From the NCBI GenBank assembly GCA_903772945.1, contig CAICTM010000170.1:1-64000 (forward strand): 64,000 nt of DNA, read 5' to 3'. The stretch is from Seminavis robusta. Lineage: Eukaryota > Bacillariophyta > Bacillariophyceae > Naviculales > Naviculaceae. Below, one piece after another: positions 31,366-41,267 of the stretch; position 1 is the stretch's first letter, and the number at the start of each line of letters is the position of its first letter. The notes beneath the pieces are model-generated. The model was not told the origin of the DNA. It did no database searches and saw only the letters and a list, made by a program, of their open reading frames with translations. The position numbers and the translations under genes are program-made.

Positions 31366-32438
31366 ATGTCAGCAGCACCCACCACTGTGGCTCCAACCCA
31401 AAGGAGCCCAGACGAATCAACTCATAATGATGAAACAATGGGAATTCAAAGCCAGCAAAGGAATTCACAACAAAAGAGAGCTCATCTGCTTGCAACCAAC
31501 AACAACCCATCCAAGCGAGTCCGACGCAGCAATTCGGCCCCAAGCCTTCAAACTAACCTTGCTAGTGAGGTTGCCGATATATTTGATCCACTGAAAGACT
31601 GTGTTATTTGCAAAGCAAGACACTTGAGTCTTCGAGTTCCAAAGAGAGCACACTACACTCGCTGTATCAAAAACAAGGCAACAAAAGGTCAGGGTAATCT
31701 TAACGCACTGACAATTGCTTCAATTCGAGAAAAGCTACGTCTTAGCACTCACTTTAACACACCTCTTGCAGCCCACAAGAAAGGATCTTGGAGGCATTCA
31801 ACAAAGGAAAACGGTGACAAGTTCTTCGCCTCAAGGCAGAACTTGGTGCAACCAAAGGCGATGGCACAACAAAAGAAATCGACTGTCGTGGAAATTACCC
31901 CTGCCTTACTATGCCAGAAGGTGAGCGTTCTTGTAAAAGAAGAGTCCTTCATTGACAAACACAAAACGAAGGGAGCGCCGCTGGCTATGCTGGCATTTGC
32001 GCAAGTTGTCAGTGACACTATTATTCGTTCCAGGAACCCCACAGTTTTTACAAGACACTTTGAAGGGCTTACCATGACAGTTCCAATGTCTTCTCAGTTC
32101 AACTGTCCACATTACCACTCCATTGAAGGGCAAAAGTTGCTTCTTGTCGACTGGAACCGATGCGGCATTACTGTTCCTTGTCCGGATAGAAAGTGTGTTG
32201 GCAATCTGGTGAACCACCGAACCAACTGGTCCAAGAATCAAGTACTGTTTCCTGTCTTCGGTATTGATGGCCCACCATCCTGGTGCATCATTATGTCTAT
32301 GGTTTGCAGTTCCTGCAAGAGGCGATTTCATTCCAACTGTGCTGAGATACTAGCAACTATCCCACAGCATGCTGCCCTCCTCTATCCAGTAGAGTCGAAA
32401 TACGCATTGCCAAAGAATTGCCATCTGGCAAGGACGGC
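31366..32438 (+). pseudogene. Zinc-finger, DDE-like transposase-type protein, 5' half (split by insertion)
   Basis: The ATG at 31366 opens a Ser/Gln-rich N-terminus, a first Cys-pair module (DCVICKARHLSLRVPKRAHY), and a second zinc-binding region with CPHYHSIEGQKLLLVDWNRC, VPCPDRKCVGNL and MVCSSCKRRFHSNC. This resembles the DUF6729-type region found next to transposase-like domains (family recall, moderate). The last native codons read CHLARTA; the frame then runs into an inserted element and stops at 32451. The same frame resumes at 39341 with TEVFETLMLTYGNG. The gene is either a resident transposase or a domesticated relative. Confidence 0.6.
32434..32438. repeat. Target-site duplication ACGGC, left copy
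   Basis: ACGGC directly precedes the outer element and is repeated at 39336-39340 directly after it. Removing one copy restores the coding frame of the split gene. AC also follows the left terminal repeat, so the duplication could be counted as GGC (3 bp) instead of 5 bp. Confidence 0.75.
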
Positions 32439-32514
32439 TATGAAATCATGAAAAATCTTATCTATTCGGTGCTGGTGGAGGCAATTTCTGTGGTATATAA
32501 ACCACATTTATCAC
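32439..32514. repeat. Left terminal direct repeat of outer element
   Basis: Starts TATGAAATCATG and ends CCACATTTATCAC. Identical by eye to 39262-39337. It is followed by ACTCCCCC, a short string that recurs near 38754, 38910 and 41432. Confidence 0.85.
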
Positions 32515-32755
32515 TCCCCCATTGCCGAACATCTCTGCTGTTTTTCTCGAGATGACTCCCGAGTTCGCAGCAGTTGTGACAAGCCAGCACTAATTCCACG
32601 GTACTGGTGTGGTTGCAGGTATTTTCTTACGCTTTAGCGCTGCCTGTAATCAAGCGCTAGCCTTCGAGTTTCACGGAAGGATCTTCTTTCGCACGTACGT
32701 CAGTCTGAAGCGCTGACGTCAGTCGAGGTACGTGTTCTCCATTCTCGAGTGTGCT

Positions 32756-32783
32756 CCCTCGGAACCTCAAGAAATTCCGAGGG
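32756..32783. repeat. Perfect 9-bp inverted repeat CCCTCGGAA/TTCCGAGGG
   Basis: One of several small inverted repeats in the left non-coding part of the outer element (also TGACGTCA and CACGTAC/GTACGTG near 32692-32732). The loop is 10 bp. It may form RNA or DNA structure; role unknown. Confidence 0.6.
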
Positions 32784-33339
32784 CTCTCACGGTAGGGTGA
32801 GGGATAGGAAGTATTCGCATTGATCGTGCGAACTGACCAGTCGCTTTCTTCAGCGATCCTACTAATTTACTATAGGGAACTAAGCTGGTATCTTCCCGGA
32901 GCTTGTTACGAGCGATATTAATGTACGGTGGGTGAAGGATGCTAACTACCGATCAGTAGTCAGCCACGGGCTTGATGTGTTCTTCGGTGATCCGAGCGAG
33001 GTGGAGATCTTCTGAAGGGCTTAGACGATACTACCTAGTGCCTCTAAGTTGCTCGCGGATTGGTGGAGGCAGTCTGCGGATGCAATCCGTGTTGCTTTGA
33101 ACGCTGCTAGCACACAAACTAGGTCAATTTCAAAGGTACTTGTTATAGTGTCAATGAATCTACTAAGTATACCCTACAAGTAGAGACCATCACTTTTGAT
33201 GTTGTGCCTTTGGTTGTTGTGTCGTTGACGCTCACTTTTTGCGGATAGAGAGGGTCGGATGAGTTGAGGATGCTCCATCCGCGCCGGCCAAACCTATAGT
33301 AAAACAGTACAAGTGCGGATGGAGTGAGGATGGGGATGC

Positions 33340-33978
33340 TCAGTCGCTGTTGATGCGGTTGATGCAGTTGTTGGTAGCCGCCATGGCCGTCAACACCGCT
33401 TCAAAGCAGTCAATGTACCCCTTGGCGTTATCAGCATCCTCCTGGAAGTAGATGAAAGTGACCTGCAAGAGCTCCACACCATCCAAGTTCTCGCCAAAGA
33501 ACAGTTTGAAGCTCCTGCCACGAAGACTCTTGGTGTTTTCGGCTTTGACCTTCTTCATTTCCATATCCCAAGGTACATCTGTTGGAAAATAGATGGTACC
33601 AGCAGTAGCATCGCCCTTCATGGGAGCCTTGGCATGTGGTTTATCAACAACAAAGTCGCCATCAAGCACAACTCGGAAGAGGTTGTGGTTGCCGAACTGC
33701 TGTAGCTGGAAATTGGCAACCTGCACACGACTATCAAATCCAAAGCTTGCTGTGGCCCTGATGGTACATGCAGGACGAATGCTCTCATCTTGATCCATAT
33801 CAAAGAGAGTCTTCCAAGAGGCAGTAGGACCAATGATAATGCCACAAGCCGAATGGATAACAGTAACGGAACGAAGGAAGAAGGCCTTGACCCATGCCCC
33901 GGTCACTTCGAACAAACTCAAGAGAGACCAGAAGGCCATGGTGATGCTGTCAATTTGGTCAAAGAAAGCGTTGAACAT
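33340..33978 (-). CDS. Unknown protein carried by the piggyBac-like element (gene 1)
   Basis: 212 codons on the minus strand. No recognised family. A hydrophobic N-terminal stretch (SITMAFWSLLSLFEVTGAWVKAFF) leads into a mixed, structured-looking body with IRPACTIRATASFGFDSRVQVANF and GDFVVDKPHAKAPMK, and a soluble C-terminus. Composition suggests a folded protein with a possible membrane or signal segment. It is divergent from the next gene across 364 bp, and both lie between the left inverted end and the transposase. Retention of an intact frame suggests a function for the element, but none can be named. Confidence 0.6.
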   Translation of the reverse strand: MFNAFFDQIDSITMAFWSLLSLFEVTGAWVKAFFLRSVTVIHSACGIIIGPTASWKTLFDMDQDESIRPACTIRATASFGFDSRVQVANFQLQQFGNHNLFRVVLDGDFVVDKPHAKAPMKGDATAGTIYFPTDVPWDMEMKKVKAENTKSLRGRSFKLFFGENLDGVELLQVTFIYFQEDADNAKGYIDCFEAVLTAMAATNNCINRINSD

Positions 33979-34342
33979 TTTGTCGTCGTCGAGAGAGAAG
34001 AGAGAGAAAGGGAGATATTAGACGAGTGGATTGAGAAAAAGTGACAGAGGCAAACGAAGGAGGCAAACTGAGGCTGGCAAAACAAGGGAGCAAGGGAGTG
34101 TGCTTGCCCGCCAAATCTTTTGGTTCAAACAACTCTGTACCTGGCTGGTCGAACATTCCAATGCGCCTCTCTCAAAGCCTTTCAAAGTGGTCCTTCACAC
34201 GAAAGCCGCGGCAAATTCGGAGTGACGAGTCGGCTCGAGTTGATTGGCACCACCACAAACATTCGGACAACAACCACAATCCTACAACTCGAGCAATCAG
34301 AATCAGTGCACTTTGGATTAAACAAACCAGCAAACTAACACC

Positions 34343-34906
34343 ATGCGTCTTACCTTCCGTGATGTGCCTTTCGCCCTTCATCTGAGCGCCCTCCAGTTCA
34401 GCGCAATCGCCATCGATGAAAACAACCAGCCGACTCAAATTTCCCTCCGCCGTGCCGACACGGGAGACATCATCCTTGAGACCGTAACTGCCGAGGAGGC
34501 TGCTCATGAACGCTCGACTGGCACAGGAAATACAGCTGACCGCGCCCTTGACTTGACCCATTCATCCAACGAAGATGCTTCCACGGCGGCTTCCAAGGAC
34601 ACCACTGCCGAAAGAATCCGGGCTCACTTCGATCTCGAGGATGCCAAAAGGGCCTCGAGGCACGTCAAGGAGGAGGATGACAATGAATCGGAATCGGAAT
34701 CGGAAGCTTCTGACGATGTAGTCCGTTTCATTGGTGTCGATGGCAACCAAGAGGTCAGCTTGCTGAATGACTCCGACTCAAGTGAAGATTATGAAGCCAC
34801 TGCTGGATTCTCCCAGGATCCTTATGCTATCTTGCCTGCGTCTATGCCTCGTCCTCGCCGCAGCACTCGCAACACTCGTGCTGCTCGTCGTTTTGGTCGC
34901 AAGTAG
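34343..34906 (+). CDS. Acidic protein with basic tail carried by the piggyBac-like element (gene 2)
   Basis: 187 codons. It starts MRLTFRDVPFALHLSALQF, then an Asp/Glu/Ser-rich middle (about 60-150; EEDDNESESESEASDDVV) and ends in an Arg-rich tail (PRPRRSTRNTRAARRFGRK) that could bind nucleic acid or act as a nuclear-localisation signal (inference). No family recognised. It shares a 364-bp divergent promoter with gene 1 and precedes the transposase in the same orientation. The ATG at 34343 is preceded by ACC. Confidence 0.6.
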   Translation: MRLTFRDVPFALHLSALQFSAIAIDENNQPTQISLRRADTGDIILETVTAEEAAHERSTGTGNTADRALDLTHSSNEDASTAASKDTTAERIRAHFDLEDAKRASRHVKEEDDNESESESEASDDVVRFIGVDGNQEVSLLNDSDSSEDYEATAGFSQDPYAILPASMPRPRRSTRNTRAARRFGRK

Positions 34907-35283
34907 TGAATGCCATCTTGGTTATTGTTGGTCTGATGACTATTATATTATTTATGAATTCTCTGTGCTGTTTCGGAGTTTCGCAGTCTTCACGCACATA
35001 AACTTAACCTTATTTAGTAACGTATGTTAAATCTCTTCAGTGCCAAATGACGTTGCTTGATGGACTCCCACCGTACCTCCCTCCAACCCGACCACAACAC
35101 GGATCGAAACTCGTTGCTCCTGTCTTAAAGAGCGCAAGTGTGGGTATTGATTGCTTCATTGCTTGTATAGCACAATACGTGCATGCTCTCTATCGCGTCT
35201 GTTTGACTCTCCAGCCGCGGAGAGCTGATCCTCATTACTCGAAGCAAGGCCGATTCGATTCAAGACGAAAGCACACCACGACC

Positions 35284-38200
35284 ATGGCATCGAGGGCAAG
35301 TCGGAGGCAGCGCCTTGGGCGAGGCGCCAAAATCATCGTTAGAAAGGAGAAGCAGCCTGGTATCGTTCTGCAAGCAATGGGCAAGCAACTCTGGCAAGTG
35401 GAGCTTGTTGACCCTGAAACGGCCCAACCAACTGGAGTGATATTGGAGCTGAAATCTCAACAAGTGAAGCATCCATCACCAGGAGAATTTCCAACCGAGA
35501 AGACGGATTCTACTGATGACGATGAACCACCACCACCACCACCAGCAGCAGCAGCAGCAGCACCACCACCACCACCACCACCACCAGCGCCAATCATTCG
35601 AGACTTGGATGATGAAGAAACGGGAGTTGATGAAGGCATTGAGGTTGGTCTCCACGAAAGCGATGGAGACGCAGAAAGTCGTGCAAGCACAGCTGAAACA
35701 ACCGTCCCAACAGTCATGACAGTACAAGAGGACGACGAGGAGTCGATCGACCCAGATGACGCCGTGGAAGAAGATCTACCTTTTTTTGCTGCCGAATTGG
35801 AGGAATCCGGAGCAGCCGCCAGGGACGAAGCTGAGTTCAGAGCCGCAGACTTTGTTGCTGCCCGTGGAATCGAAACGGATGACGACAAACACAAAGCAAA
35901 GTGGAGGCAATATGAACTGGAAAAGCAGAAGCTTCTTGACGAAGAGTGGACTGTCGACTGCAAAGCCCCCAAAAAGCAGAAGATTGGAATTGGAGAGCTA
36001 GTCCAAGAGAAGACTGGGCGCAAACGAAAAGGCATGATCTTGGACAGTTGCAGAGAGCCTGAAGATGATCAGCCGATGTGGACGATTCTTTTTGAAGACA
36101 GCCCAACTGCTGTATCGCGAATCTCCTCTCGGCAACTCACACTCGTCAAAGATTCTCGGATCTTCAGTTGGAAGATAACAGAAGAGTCCATTCCAGATGA
36201 TCCAATCCCCGAGGCTCACAAGGTTGGTGTTGCTGGCTTCCAATTTGAACAAGCCTTCCAAAATCATGAGTCAACTGCAGATCCATCCTATACATTTCCA
36301 TTTCTATTGCTGTTGACACATCTGTGGCCTGGAGATTGGCGAACTCATCGAAAGAACTTGAATGCGGCTATTGATAAGTCAAACGAAACAAAAGGAAGAC
36401 AGCGAAAAGTCGGCTACGTCTCTGGTATGTTTTGATGCAATACTATTCTCTATTCTTTCTTGTCTAACCAATTTGATTGTCTTGTTGTTCTTGCTTCCAC
36501 GCTCAGAGCGAGAGTGGTGGATCTTTTGGGGTATCATGATCATTGCTTGTCCCGTCAGAAAAGGAGGAGAGAAGCTATTCCAATCGACGCAACCAACCGG
36601 TCGCCTTGCTCCTGTCATCGACATGTCGATTGACAAGACGAAGTTTGATGAAGCAACAGGCCAGTCTGGAAAGAAGATCATGAGCTGGTTCCGATTCAAA
36701 ACAATGAAGGAGTTCATGCACTTGGCATTCGATGATGGAAAGAATCCAACAGACCCATGGCATCCCATTGCTGGTCTTGTGGACGACTTCAACGCAAATC
36801 GAAAGAGGTGGATTGTAGCGTGCTTCATCATTGTGCTTGATGAGTTAATGAGCCCCTACCAACCTCGCAGCACCAAGACGTCCCTGCTACCTTTCCTCTC
36901 TTTCATTTTCCGGAAGCCAAAGCCACTCGGGACGGAGTTCAAATGCGCGGCATGTGCATTGACTGGGATAATGCTCTTCTTGGAGATCCAGAGAGGAGCA
37001 AAGCCCATGAGATTGCAGCCATTCTATTCCATCAATGGAGCCACGACAGCCTGCACTCTTCGGCTCTTACTTGGCAGTATGAACTGTGGTGTGGCAACCC
37101 GGGAACGGCAGATAATGGAGAAGAACAACCAGCGCCATCTTGTGCTTGCAGATTCCTGGTTCGGAAGTGTTCGCTGTGCAGAAGCGTTCAAGCTACTCCG
37201 CAAGGTGGAGCCGACGGATGCTTCCACGCTGGATGCATACACTTCATTTCGAGGCCACACCATCGGCACATCAACCGGTGTCAATGGCAAGGGCCACGAA
37301 CTGATTGCAGCAGTCAAGACGAACTCTGGTTGGTTTCCAAAGAAGCAGATTGAAGAAGCAATGAAGTCGTGGCCAAGTGGGTCTCACCTTGTCATGGAAT
37401 GCACCACACCGGAGGTTAAGGTCAAACTTGTGGCGATTGGATACAAATACAATTCAAAGAAAGCTCTCTGCTTTGTGACAACCAAAGATGCGGCTTCCAC
37501 TCTCTTTGGCAAGCCCTACAAAGCGAAGTTCCCCGATCCTTTTGGCAACGTTCGCGAGCGATCAGTCAAGAGACCAGAGGCTCTATCTTTGTACTTTGGT
37601 GTCAACAACGCCATTGACATGCACAATCATGCTCGCCAGTCAGTGCTTGGCTTGGAGAAATATTGGAAGACCAAGAACCCTTGGTTTCGGTGTGTCACCA
37701 CCATCATTGGCATCACTATCATCGATGCGTGGAAGGCTTTGAAATTCCGGCTTCCACAGTTTCGAAACATGTCTGTCGAAGAGTTTGCTGATAGGCTTGC
37801 CTACGATTGCTACAACAATGCCTTCCACAGTGGCGTTCCAATGACTGGAAAGGCTGACATTGCTGCTGATGGACTTGCCGATACGGATTCCGAGCTATCA
37901 AGTCGCCTTGGAGGTATGCCAAGCGCCTTGTTTGGAGGAGTCAATCGATTGGCTAGCCAAATGGAGACAATGACTGTCAGTATATGCGGTGGTGGAGGAG
38001 GTGTCGAACCTTCACCTTTGAGCGTTGGAACAGCGCCCTTCAATTTTGGTTCGAAGCAACACCAGTACCATGATCCAATAAAACAGCGAGAGAAAGATGC
38101 TTCTGATCAACCAGCCAAAAGGCGCTGTGTTGTCTGTGGCAAAGATACAAGGAATGAGTGCTCTCACAAGACCTGCAGCCGCCAGATCTCTCACTACAAG

Positions 38201-38338
38201 CAAGAGGAGTACGTTGGCACACCTGTTTGTGGTACTCGCGCTGGTGTCCGCTCGACGATTCCACGAAGGGGCCTAATCAACAACACCAAAACATGTATTG
38301 ATATCCATCGAGAGGATTGCCACAAGAATGGCTACTAG
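35284..38338 (+). CDS. PiggyBac-like transposase
   Basis: Two exons, 35284-36424 and 36507-38338 (intron 82 bp, GT-AG, joining YVS-EREWW in frame), about 990 codons from the ATG in ACCATGG. An upstream in-frame start at 35047 is possible. The N-terminal third is low-complexity: poly-Pro/poly-Ala (CCA/GCA repeats 35527-35590) and acidic. The DDE_Tnp_1_7-type domain follows with putative catalytic Asp in VLDELMSPYQPR, VLADSWFGSVRCAEAF and NNAIDMHNHARQS, plus FFRK-like contexts. The end is a Cys-rich domain (RCVVCGKDTRNECSHKTC to CIDIHREDCHKNG), which in piggyBac binds terminal repeats. PiggyBac enzymes cut and paste without leaving a footprint. All parts appear present. Confidence 0.85.
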
Positions 38339-38713
38339 CGTCTGCCGGAAACATTGCTGGGTATGTCGTGGCTATTATCCTATCGTCGTCCGCGTCTATT
38401 ATCCAGTCGTCGTCTATTATCCAGTCGTCGTCCGCAACGAAACAACAACAAGAGCCTTATCATGAAAATCTTAACAATCAACATCTATAACCAATCTGGA
38501 TTATCACCACGCTGTCTACGTTGACTATTGTTGCCATTCGGGGCCGCTGGAGAGGTCTCCGATCGTCATGGTGGAGCTTGAAAGAAAGCATCGGATAAAA
38601 AGAGGCACTTTGCGGATGGTTGGAGGCACTTCGCGGATAAAACTGCGGAGCGGCTGTTTATCCGCACGCAACTTAGAGGCACTAGTGTTCCGTTTCCGAC
38701 TAAGTCACGATTG

Positions 38714-38717
<4 letters not shown>

Positions 38718-38744
<27 letters not shown>
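38718..38744. repeat. 27-base poly-T run
   Basis: An uninterrupted run of T in the right non-coding part of the outer element, 33 bases outside the inner transposon's right flank. Read on the other strand it is a poly-A tract, which could mark a retrotransposed end, but nothing else supports that. Confidence 0.9.
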
Positions 38745-39261
38745 CTCAGAGAGAACTCCCCCATAGTCTATGTGTACATTACTAGGGAACGTCATGAGTA
38801 CTATTTAACTATAGAGACTTGCCAATCTCTAAGCCTGGAGGTGAACTTCTCCCCCCAAGTCTTTACGGTTGGATGGTACGATTGAGTCACGGGGAATGCG
38901 AAGACTATAACTCCCCCGGAACTGGTGCATGCTTGCGGATATATGTGTCGTGCCTCTCTAGCCCTGCAGGGTAGTGTGTACTTAACTGCAGACTTGTAGA
39001 ATGCATGAGAAGACTTATGGGCGCTACTAACTAGTGCATACTGACTAAGGCGCTTTCCGACATGAGAGCTTCACCACGGTGGAGGTGCGATCCTTGAACC
39101 ATCCTAGGAATCGAACCACAGGCCATGGCACCCAAACTCCCCGGGGACCGAACGATACTACTATGTATCCTGACTTGGCCCTTGCAGGATGGTGGAATCG
39201 ACTGCAGGGGTACGAGGTAAGTCACTGCTGGGTCTACGAAGGTAGGGCGTACTGTTAATCC

Positions 39262-39337
39262 TATGAAATCATGAAAAATCTTATCTATTCGGTGCTGGTG
39301 GAGGCAATTTCTGTGGTATATAAACCACATTTATCAC
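39262..39337. repeat. Right terminal direct repeat of outer element
   Basis: Same sequence as 32439-32514 by eye, followed by ACGGC overlap (39336-39340) and then directly by the resumed coding frame TEVFETL of the split gene. Confidence 0.85.
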
Positions 39338-39340
39338 GGC

Positions 39341-41267
39341 AACAGAGGTCTTCGAAACCTTGATGCTCACTTATGGAAACGGGGAAGTCTGCAGTCGACT
39401 GATCTACAACGCCATAAACAGAGAGTACATGAATAGAATGATGTCTTATTACTCTTATTGGGAAGATAGCAAGACACCACCTCAACCTTTCATTGAAAAA
39501 GACGGCACTTACATCAGACAGTTTCCACCCTTGGGTGATTCCATTCGCGACCACTATGATGATGCTTCCTGCTCCAATCGAAACCCATGGCAGATCAGCG
39601 ATAAAGAAAGACACACCCGGGAAATCCAAAGTGTCAAATGTGATGGTGGGATCTTTGCTCAGGACCATACTTTCCAACCAGTAAAGAACTACGTGAAGAG
39701 TCTGGGAGCTGTTGCAGTGTGGGATGCTGGGACTTTGACTGGAGAGGTGGCATCTGCCGTTCTTGTTCCGACCACCAAGACTATTCATTTCTCTCATGCA
39801 GCAATGCAATTGGCTCGAAGAGACAACTTTAAACCGGCAGCCATCTACAGTGACACTTGGCCAAATAAGGATCAGTTCTGGGAGATTCTCTTCCCTGGGA
39901 TACAAGGAAGACTTGGTCTGTTCCATTTCGAAAAGAGAATGCTGGGAACCATGAGAAAAGGCCACATCGATTACATGCAAGCAATGACCGAGCTCCTCAA
40001 TTGCCTCTATGAGTACGCACTGGAAGATTACGAGAAGCTTCTCACTGCCTTGAAGGGTGGTAAGCTCTCCACCAATGGCAGGTGCTACTCAATGCAAGAC
40101 ATCACGGATTTGCAGGCAACCAAGGTTTTTCGTTCCAGATATGGTAAATACCTGCGTAAGAAAATGAGAGAACTAGAGACAATGAGGCAAATGTTGCAGC
40201 AGTGGTTCTGTCGGTACAAGGTTACAGCAAGCGATGGCAGTCAACCAGGCCAAGGGCGATTGGATCCTATTCGACAGCTTACCTTGTTCACACGAGAGAC
40301 CAAGCCAGCAGTGGAAAACTGCATTGAAAAAGCTGTCCATTTAGCTGATCCGCTGCCCCTTCAAGAGATGTATGACACCGTTCCACCATCCCCAACTTCA
40401 AAACATCAGCTGTCAGAGTTCCTTTCAAGAAGAGGAGAAAGCAAACTGGAAAAATATCATGACCGATTTGCCCATTTCGGTAATGGAGGAATGCGGCGAT
40501 CTCTTGCTGATGCCCTCAATTTGTATGGCACTGCCAGATATAATCTCACCATTCGGTACAAAAGAACCTTCCTGTTAGCAGAGTGGCAAGAGGAAAGGAA
40601 GCTTATTCCATTTGGTTGGGAGAAGGTTGTTCCATTCTGGAACCACACTGAACTCACCTTTGTCAATGAACTGGCTGCGTCTTGTGGAATAACAATACTG
40701 CCATTTCCAGATGCCGAGCCATTGCCCCAAGATAATGGCAAGCGATTCTTCTCCGAATACTTGGTTAAATTCAAACCGCATCGCCAGAAGTATGCACCCA
40801 ACGACTGCTGTCTATGTCCGCTGTGCACTGCGCCGGTTGGTGCACCTGTTGCTGCTCCACCATCTCCAACTGCCGCTGCCGCTGCGGGTGCCGGTGTGGC
40901 TATCGCTGATTCAAATTTAAATCCTGCCGGTGGAGCAACAGTTAGGAACAACAGCTATGTAAGTAATCTAATACGGTATCGGGAACAACAACGACAGCAA
41001 CAGCTACAGCAACAGCTACAGCTACAGCAACGACGACAACAACAACAGCAGCAGCAGCAGGTTCAAATTCAAATGATGCAGCAGCAAATCGCTTGTTTGC
41101 AGGTGCAGCGAATGCATCCGATTCTTCCTTTTCCACCTACCTTTCAACAGCATACAACAGGATGCTGTTCGCCTTACATTACTTGGTTAAGCAGAAGAGT
41201 TGGACGTCCACCGCATGATCCGAATTGCCGTCATCGTCTCCACGGGTATGCACTTCCTCCATCGTAG
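39341..41267 (+). pseudogene. Zinc-finger, DDE-like transposase-type protein, 3' half (split by insertion)
   Basis: About 640 codons in the frame that continues the 31366 gene. It starts TEVFETLMLTYGNGEVCSRL, followed by a catalytic-domain-like region. That region has SVKCDGGIFAQDHTFQPVK, IYSDTWPNKDQFWEILFPG and GRLGLFHFEKRMLGTM, whose Asp/His pattern resembles an RNase H-fold (DDE) transposase, though I could not fix all acidic residues. It then has a helical region (ETMRQMLQQWFCRYK), a Cys motif (CCLCPLCTAP), an Ala/Pro stretch and a Gln-rich run (40984-41080, CAG/CAA repeats). No terminal inverted repeats were found around the whole gene. Intact reading on both sides implies that the insertion is young. 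Confidence 0.55.

Larger units (their letters stand above)
33039..38681 (+). mobile_element. Inner piggyBac-like DNA transposon, 5.6 kb
   Basis: Terminal inverted repeats of 22 bp with two mismatches: TGCCTCTAAGTTGC at 33039 and GCAACTTAGAGGCA ending at 38681, each with GCGGAT/ATCCGC two bases further in. CTAG lies immediately outside both ends (33035-33038 and 38682-38685), a palindromic 4-bp flank in place of the usual TTAA. Subterminal GCGGAT motifs recur on both sides (33061-33110, 33241-33330, 38590-38665). It carries a two-exon transposase and two further genes (33340-33978 minus, 34343-34906 plus). It sits inside the outer element and is therefore the youngest layer. It looks whole. 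Confidence 0.75.
32439..39335. mobile_element. Outer insertion: non-coding element with about 75-bp terminal direct repeats
   Basis: Direct repeats of 74-76 bp (32439-32512/4 and 39262-39335/7), identical by eye, bound the insertion, and ACGGC duplicates flank it. Apart from the younger transposon inside it, it is about 1.25 kb long and shows no reading frame. Short terminal direct repeats, a short target duplication and lack of coding capacity resemble a TRIM-like (miniature LTR-type) fossil. The ends are not TG...CA and no primer-binding site is clear, so the class is uncertain. Identical ends imply a young insertion. Confidence 0.6.

Noticed and set aside
38718-38744. Poly-T run as the tail of a SINE or processed transcript
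   Set aside because: No adjacent pol III boxes, exon-like sequence or own target duplication.
39061-39130. tRNA-like T-loop (GGTTCGATTCC on the minus strand)
   Set aside because: The flanking arms do not pair and no D or anticodon arm can be drawn.
31366-41267. Reading the 6.9-kb interruption as a spliced intron
   Set aside because: The gap is bounded by long direct repeats and a target duplication, holds a complete transposon, and lacks usable splice sites at the frame junction.
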